Positions 54,806-63,347 of a stretch of 64,000 nucleotides of DNA are shown piece after piece. Position 1 is the stretch's first letter; every line of letters begins with the position of its first letter. The stretch comes from Actinokineospora iranica (lineage in GTDB: Bacteria > Actinomycetota > Actinomycetes > Mycobacteriales > Pseudonocardiaceae). Location of the stretch: contig NZ_FMZZ01000007.1 in NCBI RefSeq assembly GCF_900101685.1, positions 186,001-250,000 of the forward strand, in the 5' to 3' direction. The position numbers and the translations under genes were made by a program. The notes below the pieces were generated by a model. The model saw only the letters and a program-made list of their open reading frames with translations. It ran no database searches and was not told the DNA's origin.

Positions 54806-54843
54806 GGTCCGCGGGCGGCTCTCGCGCGCCCGCGGACCTCATG
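54801..54843. terminator. Bidirectional terminator with 17-bp perfect stem
   Basis: 54801-54817 pairs with 54827-54843 around a 9-nt loop. The left arm contains the oxidoreductase stop codon, and the convergent protease ends at 54869, so it serves both. Confidence 0.75.
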
Positions 54844-54868
54844 GCAGGCTTCTCGTGCGGGGCGGTCT

Positions 54869-56179
54869 TTACCGCCAGCACCACCACTGGCACCACCACG
54901 GCGGCGCGGGCGCGGGTGTCGGGGTCGGGGTGGGAGTCGGGCTGGGCTGGGGCGGCTGCTGGGCGCCCTGACCGGTGTAGAGCAGGCGGTTCGGCGTGTC
55001 GCCGGAGACGCTGGTGATCTTGGCGCTCGACGCGTTGCCGACGATGCCGCTCTTCACCTGCTGCGGGGTGGCGGTCGGGTTGCCCGCCAGGTAGAGAGCG
55101 GCGGCTCCGGCCACATGCGGCGCGGCCATCGACGTGCCGGACAGGCTCCTGGTCGCGGTGTCCGAGTCCTTCCCGGCCGAGGTGATGTCGGAGCCGGGCG
55201 CGAACAGGTCGGTGCAGCGGCCGTAGTTGGAGAACGACGCCTTGCCGTCGGTCTTGGTCGAGGCGTTCACCGTGAGCGTGGGGCCGTTCGCGCCACCGAG
55301 CCGGGCCGGGGACTGGCCGCAGGCGTCGGTCGCGTTGTTGCCGGAGGCCACGGCATAGGTGATGCCCGCGGTGATGGACCGCTTGACCGCGTCGTCGATG
55401 GCGGCCGAGGCGTTGCCGCCGAGGCTCATGTTGGCCACCGCGGGCCGAACGGCGTTCGCGGTGACCCAGTCGATCCCGGCGATGACAGCGGAGTTGGTGC
55501 CAGAGCCGTTGCAGCCCAGGACCTTCACCGCGGTGAGCCGCACCCCCTTGGCGACCCCGTGCGCCGTCCCGCCGATCGTGCCCGCGACGTGGGTGCCGTG
55601 GCCGTGGCAGTCGCTGTTGTTGCCGTCGCCGGTGGTGTTCGTGCCCCACACCGCCCGGCCGCCGAAATCGCTGTGCGTCGTGCGGATGCCGGTGTCGATG
55701 ACATAGGCGTTCACCGTGGCCGCGGTCGCCAGATAGGTGTAGGCGCTGTTGAGCGACAGGTCGCGCTGGTCGACCCGGTCGAGTCCCCAGGAGGGCGGGT
55801 TCGTCTGCGTGTCCAGCAGGCTCACCGTCTGGTCCTGCTCCACATAGGCCACCCGGGGGTCCGCGGCCAGCCGCCTGGCCTGCCGCTCGCCCATCGTGGC
55901 GGAGTAGCCGCGCACGACGGAGCCGTACCGGTACCGCACCGTGGCGCTGTACGCGCGAGCCTGCGCGTCCGTGGTCGCCGCCGCCGACACCCCGTCCTTG
56001 AGCACCACGATGTAGGACCCGCTGATCGCCCGCTCCGAATCGGCGTAGCGGACGGCGCCCTCGTCGGCCGCGGCCAACCCGGTCCCGGCCACTATGGCGA
56101 ACGCGCTGATCGATCCGATGCCTACCCAGCGTCGCCATGTCCTTGCTCGACGCGAGGTCGTCGTTGACCTTTTCGCCAT
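54869..56179 (-). CDS. Secreted subtilisin-family serine protease with Trp/Cys-rich tail
   Basis: 436 residues from ATG 56179. Signal peptide (about 1-38), an inhibitor I9 propeptide (about 50-120, SGSYIVVLKDGVS), and an S8 domain with the triad D162 (VIDTGI), H194 (GHGTHVAGT) and S350 (SGTSMAAPHV). Most relatives carry a P-domain or binding module at the end; here a proline/threonine linker (PTPTPTPTPAP) leads only to PPWWCQWWCWR and stops. The tail may anchor the enzyme or be a truncated module. Confidence 0.9.
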   Translation of the reverse strand: MAKRSTTTSRRARTWRRWVGIGSISAFAIVAGTGLAAADEGAVRYADSERAISGSYIVVLKDGVSAAATTDAQARAYSATVRYRYGSVVRGYSATMGERQARRLAADPRVAYVEQDQTVSLLDTQTNPPSWGLDRVDQRDLSLNSAYTYLATAATVNAYVIDTGIRTTHSDFGGRAVWGTNTTGDGNNSDCHGHGTHVAGTIGGTAHGVAKGVRLTAVKVLGCNGSGTNSAVIAGIDWVTANAVRPAVANMSLGGNASAAIDDAVKRSITAGITYAVASGNNATDACGQSPARLGGANGPTLTVNASTKTDGKASFSNYGRCTDLFAPGSDITSAGKDSDTATRSLSGTSMAAPHVAGAAALYLAGNPTATPQQVKSGIVGNASSAKITSVSGDTPNRLLYTGQGAQQPPQPSPTPTPTPTPAPAPPWWCQWWCWR

Positions 56180-56304
56180 AGCGGCGTCCTTCCGCCCGAA
56201 TGCCCGTGCTTGGTGCGCCAACATGCCGCACGTCCGCGGTGGAATCATCGGGAGAAGTACCTAGAGACACCTACCTACGCCATTCGGCCTATCCGTGGGT
56301 CTCG

Positions 56305-56338
56305 CGTCCACTTTAGTCATCCAGTGACAAAGTGGACG
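56305..56338 (-). terminator. Terminator after the TIR gene
   Basis: CGTCCACTTT (56305-56314) pairs with AAAGTGGACG (56329-56338), and GTCA/TGAC extends the stem inward after a bulge. It begins one base past the TIR gene's stop. Confidence 0.6.
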
Positions 56339-56339
56339 G

Positions 56340-57761
56340 CTACGGCTGCCGTTCGGGCGGATTCACCGGACCGTGTGGGTAAACCAAGGGGCGGAGCACG
56401 TCCTCCCACTCGCCCAGCTCGTCGACCAGGCGCAGCACGCCGCGGCGCTCGGCGCGGAAGCTCACCGCGAGGCCGACCGCCGCCGCCACCAGCGCGGCCC
56501 CGATGAGCGCCATCCCGATCGCGACCACGCGCGGGGGCGTGTCGCCAAGCGACAGCCTGACCGCCAGACCGGCGACCGTCAGGCCGACGACGGCCCCGAG
56601 GGTGCCGACGAGAGCGGGCGGAAAGGGATCGCGCCGGTGCCCCATGGCGAGCCAGCGCCGCCACCGGCGGGCGGCGCGCTCCCGCAGCTCGGCCCGCACT
56701 TCCGACAGGGCCAGGTAAACCGACTCGGCTTGGCGGTGCCGGGCGAAGTCCCTGGCCGCCAAGTGGCCCTCGGCGAGCAGTTCCCGCGATCGGACGGCGG
56801 CCCTGCGGAACGTGAGCGGGTCCGGGGAGACCGGCGGCGGCCACTGGGTGTCCACTCGCGACACCTGGCTCACCTGGCGCTGGACCAGGCGGGCGAAGGC
56901 GATCGCGACGGCCCCGCTGACCAAGACCTTCATCTCGGTCCCCAGCCACGCCGCGTCGAGCAGCGGAAGCCCCATCCAGACGACCGCCACCACCAGCAGG
57001 TACAGGGCGTAGAGCGGCCACATGTCCTTCAGGCTCGCCCGTAACGCCTGTTCCTGCCATCGCCTGGTCACCGCGTCCAGCCAGGGCCGCAGCACGGCCA
57101 CCAGGACGACGCAGACGGCGAGGGCTGCCGTCACCAGCGTCAGGACATAAGCCGTGGTGAGCAGCTTCTGCCACACCGGCCAGTCCAGCTCGAACGCGAG
57201 CAGCAGGGGGAACAACGTGAACACCGCGCCCCAGCCGGTCGCCTGCAGCGCGAGCACCAGGCGCGGCCGGGCGGGCTGGTCGCCCGCGGGGTCCGCGACC
57301 GCGACGGCCACCTCGGGCGCGGCGGGAGTCTTCTCGATCGAGGCGGTCAGCCTGGCCAGACCGGCTTCGTAGTCGGCCTGCCGCAGCAGGATGGACTGCC
57401 GCAGCGTGACCTCGGCGATTTCCGGCGGCACCTGGTGGTACTCGGGCTGCCGGGCCTGCCCCAGCAAGACCGGGATCACCGTTTTCCCCGTGCTCAGCGC
57501 TGTCGACAGCTCGTAGGCCACCCAGTCCATCCGCCGCTCGACGGCGAAGTCCGCGACCCAGCCGTCGTGGATCACCGCGACCACCACGTCGCTCGCGGCC
57601 AGCGCCGCCTTCAACTCGTCGGGGTACCGCTCGCCCGGAGTGAGGCCGGTGTCCACAAACACCCGGTCCGGCCCGAACCGCTGCGCGAGCCGCGCGACGA
57701 GCCCGGCCACGGCGAGCGCGTACGGGTCGTGTCTTCGGTAGCTGACGAAAATCGTGCCCAC
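56340..57761 (-). CDS. TIR-domain protein with multiple transmembrane segments
   Basis: About 473 residues from GTG 57761; the start is not certain. Residues 1-130 form a TIR domain: GTIFVSYRRHD, VFVDTGLTPGERY, SDVVVAVIHDGW and DWVAYELSTAL, with E84 at the catalytic-glutamate position of TIR NADases. After a linker come at least six TM segments in two groups (about 185-290 and 405-455) separated by a helical cytoplasmic stretch. TIR effectors of bacterial immunity hydrolyse or remodel NAD+. No partner gene is adjacent. Signalling, defence or another role cannot be separated. Confidence 0.8.
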   Translation of the reverse strand: MGTIFVSYRRHDPYALAVAGLVARLAQRFGPDRVFVDTGLTPGERYPDELKAALAASDVVVAVIHDGWVADFAVERRMDWVAYELSTALSTGKTVIPVLLGQARQPEYHQVPPEIAEVTLRQSILLRQADYEAGLARLTASIEKTPAAPEVAVAVADPAGDQPARPRLVLALQATGWGAVFTLFPLLLAFELDWPVWQKLLTTAYVLTLVTAALAVCVVLVAVLRPWLDAVTRRWQEQALRASLKDMWPLYALYLLVVAVVWMGLPLLDAAWLGTEMKVLVSGAVAIAFARLVQRQVSQVSRVDTQWPPPVSPDPLTFRRAAVRSRELLAEGHLAARDFARHRQAESVYLALSEVRAELRERAARRWRRWLAMGHRRDPFPPALVGTLGAVVGLTVAGLAVRLSLGDTPPRVVAIGMALIGAALVAAAVGLAVSFRAERRGVLRLVDELGEWEDVLRPLVYPHGPVNPPERQP

Positions 57762-57967
57762 CTGCCGTGCCCCCGTGCTCGCTGGTGCCTCACGGCGCTC
57801 GCGTCGGACACCGACACCCGCGCGCCGACGACCGTGCCACATCCGCGTCGTCGGCGCCAGGACAGAACGCACCCATGTCAGCGGAACCGATCGCGAGGGT
57901 GGCCGGAGGAACGATCACTGGATGGCGAGCGGAGGCCATCGCGGACGGGCTCGTCTGGCATTTGATG

Positions 57968-58411
57968 TCAGGCGGGGCGCCAGCCGACGCAGTACCAGAC
58001 ATTCGACTTCTGGCAGACTCGGAAATCGGTGATCGGGTTCGACGACGTTCCGGGGAAGATGGCGCTGCATCCGGAGGCGCTTCCATTCGCGTCGTCCACG
58101 TAGCCCGAGCCCCCATTGCGGAGCAGATACTCGGTGCGGACGCCGATGCCGTCGCTGAAGGTGTCGCACGAGTAGACGCGGGTGTGGTTGTCGGTCACTC
58201 CGCCGTAGCCACATCGGGCTTGCCACTGGTATCCGCAGCGGATGACGTCGATTGAGGTGTCGTGCGCGGACGCGACTGGTGTGCCTGCCAGCAACAGGCC
58301 CGCGGCGGCCGCGCCCGCGCCCGCGACTCTGATCAACCTCCGTCCCCGGGCGCGCTGTCTCGGTGGCGGCATGGTCGTCGAGGAACCTGAGTGTTCTTGT
58401 GGAATAGGCAT
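57968..58411 (-). CDS. Small secreted protein with six cysteines
   Basis: 147 residues from ATG 58411 with GAGGGAG about 7 nt upstream. A long n-region (PPPRQRARGRR) precedes the signal core LIRVAGAGAAAAGLLLAG and a cleavage site near ASA/HDT. The mature chain (about 98 residues) has cysteines in RCGYQWQARCGYGG, YSCDTF, SGCSAI, RVCQK and YCVGW, enough for three disulfides. No family recognised. It may be an exported structural or inhibitor-like protein. Confidence 0.65.
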   Translation of the reverse strand: MPIPQEHSGSSTTMPPPRQRARGRRLIRVAGAGAAAAGLLLAGTPVASAHDTSIDVIRCGYQWQARCGYGGVTDNHTRVYSCDTFSDGIGVRTEYLLRNGGSGYVDDANGSASGCSAIFPGTSSNPITDFRVCQKSNVWYCVGWRPA

Positions 58412-58716
58412 TTTGTGCTCCCTCGATGTGGAGTGTCCCGGCGGGCAAGCACACGACACCGCCTATGCGGTGGAGTGCACCAGCGGCCAGGTCTTTCCTC
58501 CTGATGATGGGCGTCCAACCACCCGTCCAGGCCGGTCGCGGCCGGAACCCGACCCGATCGGCTGACCTCGCGAGGTCTACGCGTCCGGATGGAGCCCGCG
58601 GGGTTGGGCCAGGAGGGGCGGAACAGGCGGGTGAAACCGCTCGGACTACCGGCGCTGTGTCCGGGGGTGCGCGATGATGCTGTGGTCGGACGCCGATGAG
58701 GACACCGGGGGAGCGC

Positions 58717-59109
58717 ATGACGGAAACCAGTGACCTGCTGTCCGCGAACAAGAGGCTTGTCGCGGACTTCTGCGCGGCGTTCTACGACGCGAAGGACTTC
58801 GACCGGGCGGTGACGTTCCTCGCCGAGGGTTTTCACAATCACCATCGCGGCGCCGGGGTGGGGCCCATGCGCACCGTCGACAGCTTTCGGGAGCAGGTCG
58901 CCGATCGGTTTCCGGAGTTCTCGCTGGAGATCAGGAAAGCGGTCGCGGAAGGCGACTTCGTGTGGACCTACTCCCTGATCCGGCTCGCCGCCGGTGCGCC
59001 GAGCGCGGTGTCGGTGGACATCTGGCGGATCGCAGAGGGGCGGATCGTGGAGAAGTGGGATGTCGGGCAGGGGATCGAGGAGGGCACCGCGGCGGCGGAC
59101 CTGCTCTGA
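58717..59109 (+). CDS. SnoaL-like/ester cyclase-fold protein (NTF2-like)
   Basis: 130 residues from ATG 58717 with GGGGAG just upstream; ATG 58696 is a longer alternative. The layout ADFCAAFYDAKDFDRAVTFL, GVGPMRTVDSFREQVADRFP and a closing GRIVEKWDVGQGIEE is characteristic of SnoaL-type NTF2-like proteins. Some cyclise polyketide esters; many are of unknown function. It might belong with the polyketide genes to the right, but lies 3 kb away from them. Confidence 0.75.
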   Translation: MTETSDLLSANKRLVADFCAAFYDAKDFDRAVTFLAEGFHNHHRGAGVGPMRTVDSFREQVADRFPEFSLEIRKAVAEGDFVWTYSLIRLAAGAPSAVSVDIWRIAEGRIVEKWDVGQGIEEGTAAADLL

Positions 59110-59162
59110 ACGGCTAGGCGGACCTAGCCGAAAGAGTGACTGTGGGCTGTCCGGCGACGCCA

Positions 59163-59168
59163 TACCCT
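59163..59168 (+). promoter_or_regulatory. Candidate -10 box for leaderless LuxR gene
   Basis: TACCCT ends 6 nt before ATG 59175; no ribosome-binding site lies between. Confidence 0.4.
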
Positions 59169-59174
59169 GGGCTT

Positions 59175-60497
59175 ATGGCACTGGCTGACTGGGCAGACCC
59201 TTGGCACACTCTCCGCGCGACCACCACTTTGATGGCCGCGCCGCTCTCCGAGACGCTGGAGCGGTTCTCGGAGATCCTGGCCGATGTGGTCGCCCACCGG
59301 GCGGTGGCGATGCTGACCGGGGACTGCGCGCGGTCGCCGTTGATGAGCCACGGCGCTGTCGAGGCCACGAGTTCGGAGATGGCCTCGCTCGCCCGGCTCG
59401 TCGACGTCGGCCGCCCGTGGTACGGCGAGGCCGTGGTGGGTGGGACGGCCCGGCCGGTGCTGGCTGTGGCCTCGGCGCCGTCCGGGTCGGCGGGGGCGCT
59501 GCTCGCGGTGCTTCCCGAGGACGGGGTTGCCCCGACGCGCGCCGAGCAGGAGGTCGCGCAGCAGCTCTGGGATCTCGCGACCCTGCACGTGGTGGACCTG
59601 CTCACCGAGGCGGTGCCGGTCCACATGGCCGAGAACTGGGCGGCGGCCAGCGCGCGGAGCAAGGCCGTCGCCGAACTCACCGACGCGCACGCCACGACGC
59701 TGACCACATTGCTGGTCACGCTGCGCTCGAAGAGCCTGGACGACGCCGCGGCGCGCCGCACCGCGATCGAGGTGGCGGTCTCCGCCCTCATCGAGTTGCG
59801 CTCCGCCCTGGACCAGGACCGCGCCACCAGCGAGGAGACCGCAGGCGAGGCGTTCGCCCGGCTGGCGGACACCCTGGGCCTGCTCACCCGCTACAGCGAC
59901 GTCGCGCTCGACCTCACCGGCCCCGAGGCCGCCCAGCGGTCGCTGCCCGCCGACGTCGCCAACGCCGCCCGCGCCACCGTCCGCGACGCGGTGGTCATCA
60001 TGCTCGAACAGGGCGGCGTCAGCCGGATCAGAGTCACCTGGAACGTGGAGGACACCCGGCTGCGGGTCAGCGTCCGCGACAACGGCGCGGGCACCCTGGC
60101 CGCCGACGCGCTGCCCGTGCTCCGCCTCAGCGACCGGCTCCGCGCCCTCAACGGCGCCCTGGAGTTCGACTCGCCGCCGGACTGGGGGACCACCGTCACC
60201 GCCAGCCTCCCGCTGACCCCGCCGGAAGTGCCCGACGCGAACCCGCTGAGCTCGCTCAACCCCCGGGAAATCGACGTGCTGGAACAGCTCAGCCAGGGCC
60301 GCCGCAACCGCCAGATCGCGGCGCACCTGCACATCAGCGAGCACACGGTGAAGTTCCACGTCGCCAACATCCTCAGCAAGCTCGAGGTCACCTCCCGCGG
60401 CGAGGCCGCCGCCGTGGCCAGGGCCGCGGGCCTGCCCGCGCGGGTCTCCCTCGTCCGCCTGCCCGGCGACACCCGCCCCGGCCAGCACGCCATCTAG
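59175..60497 (+). CDS. LuxR-family regulator with histidine-kinase-type ATPase-like domain
   Basis: 440 residues from ATG 59175. An N-terminal GAF-like region (to about 140) is followed by a helical segment and a HATPase_c-like domain (about 270-360) with VRDNGAG as G1 box and DWGTTVTASLPL at the end. The C-terminal LuxR helix-turn-helix is clear: LNPREIDVLEQLSQGRRNRQ, then HLHISEHTVKFHVANILSKL. The phosphoacceptor histidine region is not recognisable, so it may sense a ligand directly. It probably regulates nearby genes, perhaps the polyketide set. Confidence 0.82.
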   Translation: MALADWADPWHTLRATTTLMAAPLSETLERFSEILADVVAHRAVAMLTGDCARSPLMSHGAVEATSSEMASLARLVDVGRPWYGEAVVGGTARPVLAVASAPSGSAGALLAVLPEDGVAPTRAEQEVAQQLWDLATLHVVDLLTEAVPVHMAENWAAASARSKAVAELTDAHATTLTTLLVTLRSKSLDDAAARRTAIEVAVSALIELRSALDQDRATSEETAGEAFARLADTLGLLTRYSDVALDLTGPEAAQRSLPADVANAARATVRDAVVIMLEQGGVSRIRVTWNVEDTRLRVSVRDNGAGTLAADALPVLRLSDRLRALNGALEFDSPPDWGTTVTASLPLTPPEVPDANPLSSLNPREIDVLEQLSQGRRNRQIAAHLHISEHTVKFHVANILSKLEVTSRGEAAAVARAAGLPARVSLVRLPGDTRPGQHAI

Positions 60498-60542
60498 GGC
60501 AGATATCCCAGGCGGTCGATGGCGGCATCTGGCGCGGGTGCG

Positions 60543-61241
60543 TCAGACACGCACACCCAGGGTGATCTGGGCCAGGTAGCCCGACGCCGCCGTTGCGGTC
60601 ACCGTGAGAATCGAGTTGTCGCCCGACCGGCCGAACAGGAAGTCGTTCGCGTTGTCGGTGCGGGGATCGGTTCGGTCGGAATAAGGGCGGACGCGGGTGA
60701 CCGCGGAAATCACGTCCTCGCTGAAATAGAGCTGCCCGGTGTGTGTCTCCCGGCCGCCGACGAACGCCTTGACGTGGATGTGCGCGGTCCGGTTGTCGTA
60801 CCAGCCGGGCACGATCGTGGTGAACTCGACCGCGCCCGCCGCGTCGGTGACCTGCACGCCGCGCAGGAACCGGCTGTCGCGGTCGTTCTCGAAACCGGAG
60901 TACCGCCCGCCCGCGTCCGCGTGCCAGATGTCGACCGCGCCGCCGTGGATCGGCCCGCAGGAGGCAGCGGCGACCAGCGTGATCCGCAGCCGCAGCGGCA
61001 CCCCGGGCCTGCCGTCGGTGATGTCGGCGCGGTGGAGGTCCGTGTCCAGGTAGTACGGCCCCTCGGTGCCCTCCGGGGTGAGCACGCAGCCGGGCCGGGT
61101 GGACGGCCCGTCCGGGCCGCTCGGCCCGGGGCCTGCCTGCTCGGGCGCGGTGCAGCCGAGCGCGGTCAGCCCCAGTCCCATGCCCAGCAGCACCGCCCGC
61201 CGGGAATGCGGTTTCTCCGGATCGGACGCGTTGTCGCGCAT
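60543..61241 (-). CDS. Exported intradiol ring-cleavage dioxygenase-like lipoprotein
   Basis: 232 residues from ATG 61241 with GGGGGA 6 nt upstream. A twin-arginine lipoprotein signal (SRRAVLLGMGLGLTALGC) precedes a dioxygenase domain with EGPYYLDTDLHRADITDG, IWHADAGGRYSGF, TIVPGWY and HIHVKAF, giving the expected Tyr/His iron ligands. It is a clear paralogue of 40736-41626 but lacks the long N-terminal extension. It lies 16 bp downstream of DoxX. Confidence 0.83.
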   Translation of the reverse strand: MRDNASDPEKPHSRRAVLLGMGLGLTALGCTAPEQAGPGPSGPDGPSTRPGCVLTPEGTEGPYYLDTDLHRADITDGRPGVPLRLRITLVAAASCGPIHGGAVDIWHADAGGRYSGFENDRDSRFLRGVQVTDAAGAVEFTTIVPGWYDNRTAHIHVKAFVGGRETHTGQLYFSEDVISAVTRVRPYSDRTDPRTDNANDFLFGRSGDNSILTVTATAASGYLAQITLGVRV

Positions 61242-61257
61242 GGTTTCCCCCGGGTCC

Positions 61258-61728
61258 TCAGCGACGGCCCGCGCTGGGTTCGGGCACCGCGTCCGCCCGC
61301 CCGGCGATGAGGTGGTCACCGCTGTAGCGGCCCGGTCCGGTGACCACGAGCGTGACCGAGACGGCGGCGAGCACCATGACCAGTTCGAACCCGCCGTTCT
61401 GCACGAAGATGCCGTGCGGCGCGTGGACGAAGACCCAGGCCCCGAGCATGATCAGGGCGAACGCGGCGGCCCACAGCCGGGTCAGGACGCCCAGCGCGAG
61501 CAGGACCCCGCCGATGATCTCGGTGAGAATGGTGAACGGGGCGGCGAGTTCCGGCAGCGGGATGCCCGCCGCCCGCTGCTCCTCGACAACGGCCGCCATG
61601 CCCCCGGCGCCCAGCGCGTCCCACCCGTGCGCGATGAACACCACGGCGGCCACCAGTCGCAGGAGCAGGAGCGCGGCGTCGGCGACGGGCGCGGGAACGC
61701 GGGCCGTGAGCAGGTGACGTCGGGACAC
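61258..61728 (-). CDS. DoxX-family membrane protein
   Basis: 156 residues from GTG 61728. GGAGGT at 61738-61733 is positioned for this GTG; ATG 61740 would place the site inside the gene. Four TM segments are seen, with LLRLVAAVVFIAHGWDAL and FTILTEIIGGVLLALGVLT typical of DoxX. DoxX proteins take part in membrane redox or thiol homeostasis. It is co-directional with, and likely co-transcribed with, the exported dioxygenase. Confidence 0.85.
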   Translation of the reverse strand: MSRRHLLTARVPAPVADAALLLLRLVAAVVFIAHGWDALGAGGMAAVVEEQRAAGIPLPELAAPFTILTEIIGGVLLALGVLTRLWAAAFALIMLGAWVFVHAPHGIFVQNGGFELVMVLAAVSVTLVVTGPGRYSGDHLIAGRADAVPEPSAGRR

Positions 61729-61844
61729 AGCTACCTCCATGGTCGGAACAGCGCGGAGAAATGTCCCTTATGAGTGTTCTGTTCGACCGGGTGCGCGAAC
61801 ATCCCCTGTTGGAGCAGATCTCCCTAGCCGAACGGCCGCCCGGC

Positions 61845-62270
61845 TCAGGTATCGATCTCCACGATCCGCGACTTGTTGCGCAGTTCGCCATTCTCGCGCA
61901 CCAGGACGTCGGTCACCACGCAACTCGCCCTGATCTCGGATCGGGCGCCCGGCCGGGTGATGACGACCAGCGCGTAGAACACCGTGTGGATCTCGTCGCC
62001 GTCGCAGAACACCACGTCGAGCATGGTGAAGTGGTGCCTGCGCCGCATCGGGTCGGTCTCGAACCGCCGGTGGAACTCCACCAGGTCCTGGAGAATGCCC
62101 GCCCTGGTGCGCGCGGGCTCCCGGTCGGCGCTGTGCGCGAACACCGCGTCCTCGGTGAAGGTGTCCGCGTACGCGGCCAGGTCACGCGAGTCGAGCAGCC
62201 GCATCTGCCGCGCGTAGTACTGCTGCACTTCGACATACAGGTCAGTGCGGATTCCGGTGGTCGTCGTCAT
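61845..62270 (-). CDS. SnoaL-like NTF2-fold protein
   Basis: 141 residues from ATG 62270 with AAAGGG about 8 nt upstream. VEVQQYYARQMRLLDSRDLA and YADTFTEDAVFAHSADREPA mark the SnoaL_4 group, which also resembles small ring-hydroxylating dioxygenase subunits. It is divergent from the ActIII-like ketoreductase across 166 bp. Proteins of this group act as hydroxylases, cyclases or structural partners in aromatic polyketide pathways. Confidence 0.78.
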   Translation of the reverse strand: MTTTTGIRTDLYVEVQQYYARQMRLLDSRDLAAYADTFTEDAVFAHSADREPARTRAGILQDLVEFHRRFETDPMRRRHHFTMLDVVFCDGDEIHTVFYALVVITRPGARSEIRASCVVTDVLVRENGELRNKSRIVEIDT

Positions 62271-62436
62271 GATGAGGCCCTTTCCGAGCGAAAGCCGTTG
62301 GACCCACCGTGGCGCAGCGGCCTCGAAGCTCGGTCGAACCGGGCCGGGTGGCCGCGCGGGCGGTTCGACCGCGGTTCGAGCGGGCCCGCTTAGTTTCGGT
62401 CGCCACAGGCACAAGGCCGGGGGAAATGGAGCAGTC

Positions 62437-63219
62437 ATGGCGGACACCCAACGCGTAGCGCTTGTCACAGGAGCCACCAGCGGAATGGGACTGGAAATCG
62501 CGCGGAGCCTCGCGCTGGACGGGCACCAGGTGTTCCTCTGCGCACGCGACGCGAACGCGGTCGCGGCCACCGTGAAAGAACTCCAGCGCGCCGGACTGGA
62601 CGTCGACGGGCAGGCCTGCGACGTGGTGTCGGTGGCCGACGTCGAGAGCCTGGTGCTGGCCTGCGTGGACCGGTTCGGCCCGATCGACATCCTGGTCAAC
62701 AACGCGGGCCGCCCTGGCGGCGGCGCGACCGCCGAGATCGACGACGACCTGTGGCACGAGGTGATCAACACCAACCTGAACAGCGTCTTCCTGGTCACCA
62801 AGCGGGTGCTCACCCTCGGCGGCATGAGCGCGAAGACCAGCGGCCGCATCATCAACATCGCCTCGACCGGCGGCAAGCAGGGCGTCGTGCACGCGGCGCC
62901 GTACTCGGCGTCCAAGCACGGCGTCGTCGGCTTCACCAAGGCGCTCGGCCTCGAACTCGCCAAAACCGGGATCACCGTCAACGCGGTCTGCCCCGGGTTC
63001 GTGGAGACGCCGATGGCCGAGCGGGTGCGCGAGCACTACGGGCGGATCTGGGGAGTTGACGAGGCCGAGGCGCACGCCCGCATCACCGCCCGGGTCCCGA
63101 TCGGCCGCTATGTGGAGCCCCGCGAGGTGGCCGCGATGGTCCGCTACCTGGTCAGCGACGGCGCCGACGCGGTGACCGCCCAGGCGCTCAACGTCTGCGG
63201 CGGACTCGGGAACTACTGA
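62437..63219 (+). CDS. ActIII-like polyketide ketoreductase (SDR)
   Basis: 260 residues from ATG 62437. Cofactor motif VTGATSGMGLEIARSL, then NNAGRPGGGATAEID, active-site serine in IINIASTGG and YSASK. GKQGVVHAAPYSASKHGVVG and the end TAQALNVCGGLGNY closely resemble ActIII-type C9 ketoreductases of type II aromatic polyketide synthases. It reduces the C9 keto group of the nascent poly-beta-ketone. No ketosynthase is in the window; it would be expected beyond 64000. Confidence 0.92.
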   Translation: MADTQRVALVTGATSGMGLEIARSLALDGHQVFLCARDANAVAATVKELQRAGLDVDGQACDVVSVADVESLVLACVDRFGPIDILVNNAGRPGGGATAEIDDDLWHEVINTNLNSVFLVTKRVLTLGGMSAKTSGRIINIASTGGKQGVVHAAPYSASKHGVVGFTKALGLELAKTGITVNAVCPGFVETPMAERVREHYGRIWGVDEAEAHARITARVPIGRYVEPREVAAMVRYLVSDGADAVTAQALNVCGGLGNY

Positions 63220-63239
63220 GGCCACGGGGAGGCACCACG

Positions 63240-63347
63240 ATGAACGACAAACCGGCGATGAACGACAAACCGGCGATGAACGACAAACCGGCGACGAACG
63301 ACAAACCGGCGACGAACGACAAACCGGCGATGAACCAGCAACCGGTT
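63240..63347 (+). repeat. 18-bp tandem repeat encoding MNDKPA
   Basis: Units begin at 63240, 63258, 63276, 63294 and 63312, with a diverged sixth at 63330. Units 1-3 and 6 begin with ATG, units 4-5 with ACG. Unit-number change keeps the reading frame. Confidence 0.95.

Noticed and set aside
54609..56270. 553-residue minus-strand frame over the subtilase region
   Set aside because: Composition is Arg/Gly-rich and lacks family motifs, while another minus frame carries the complete catalytic triad and signal peptide.
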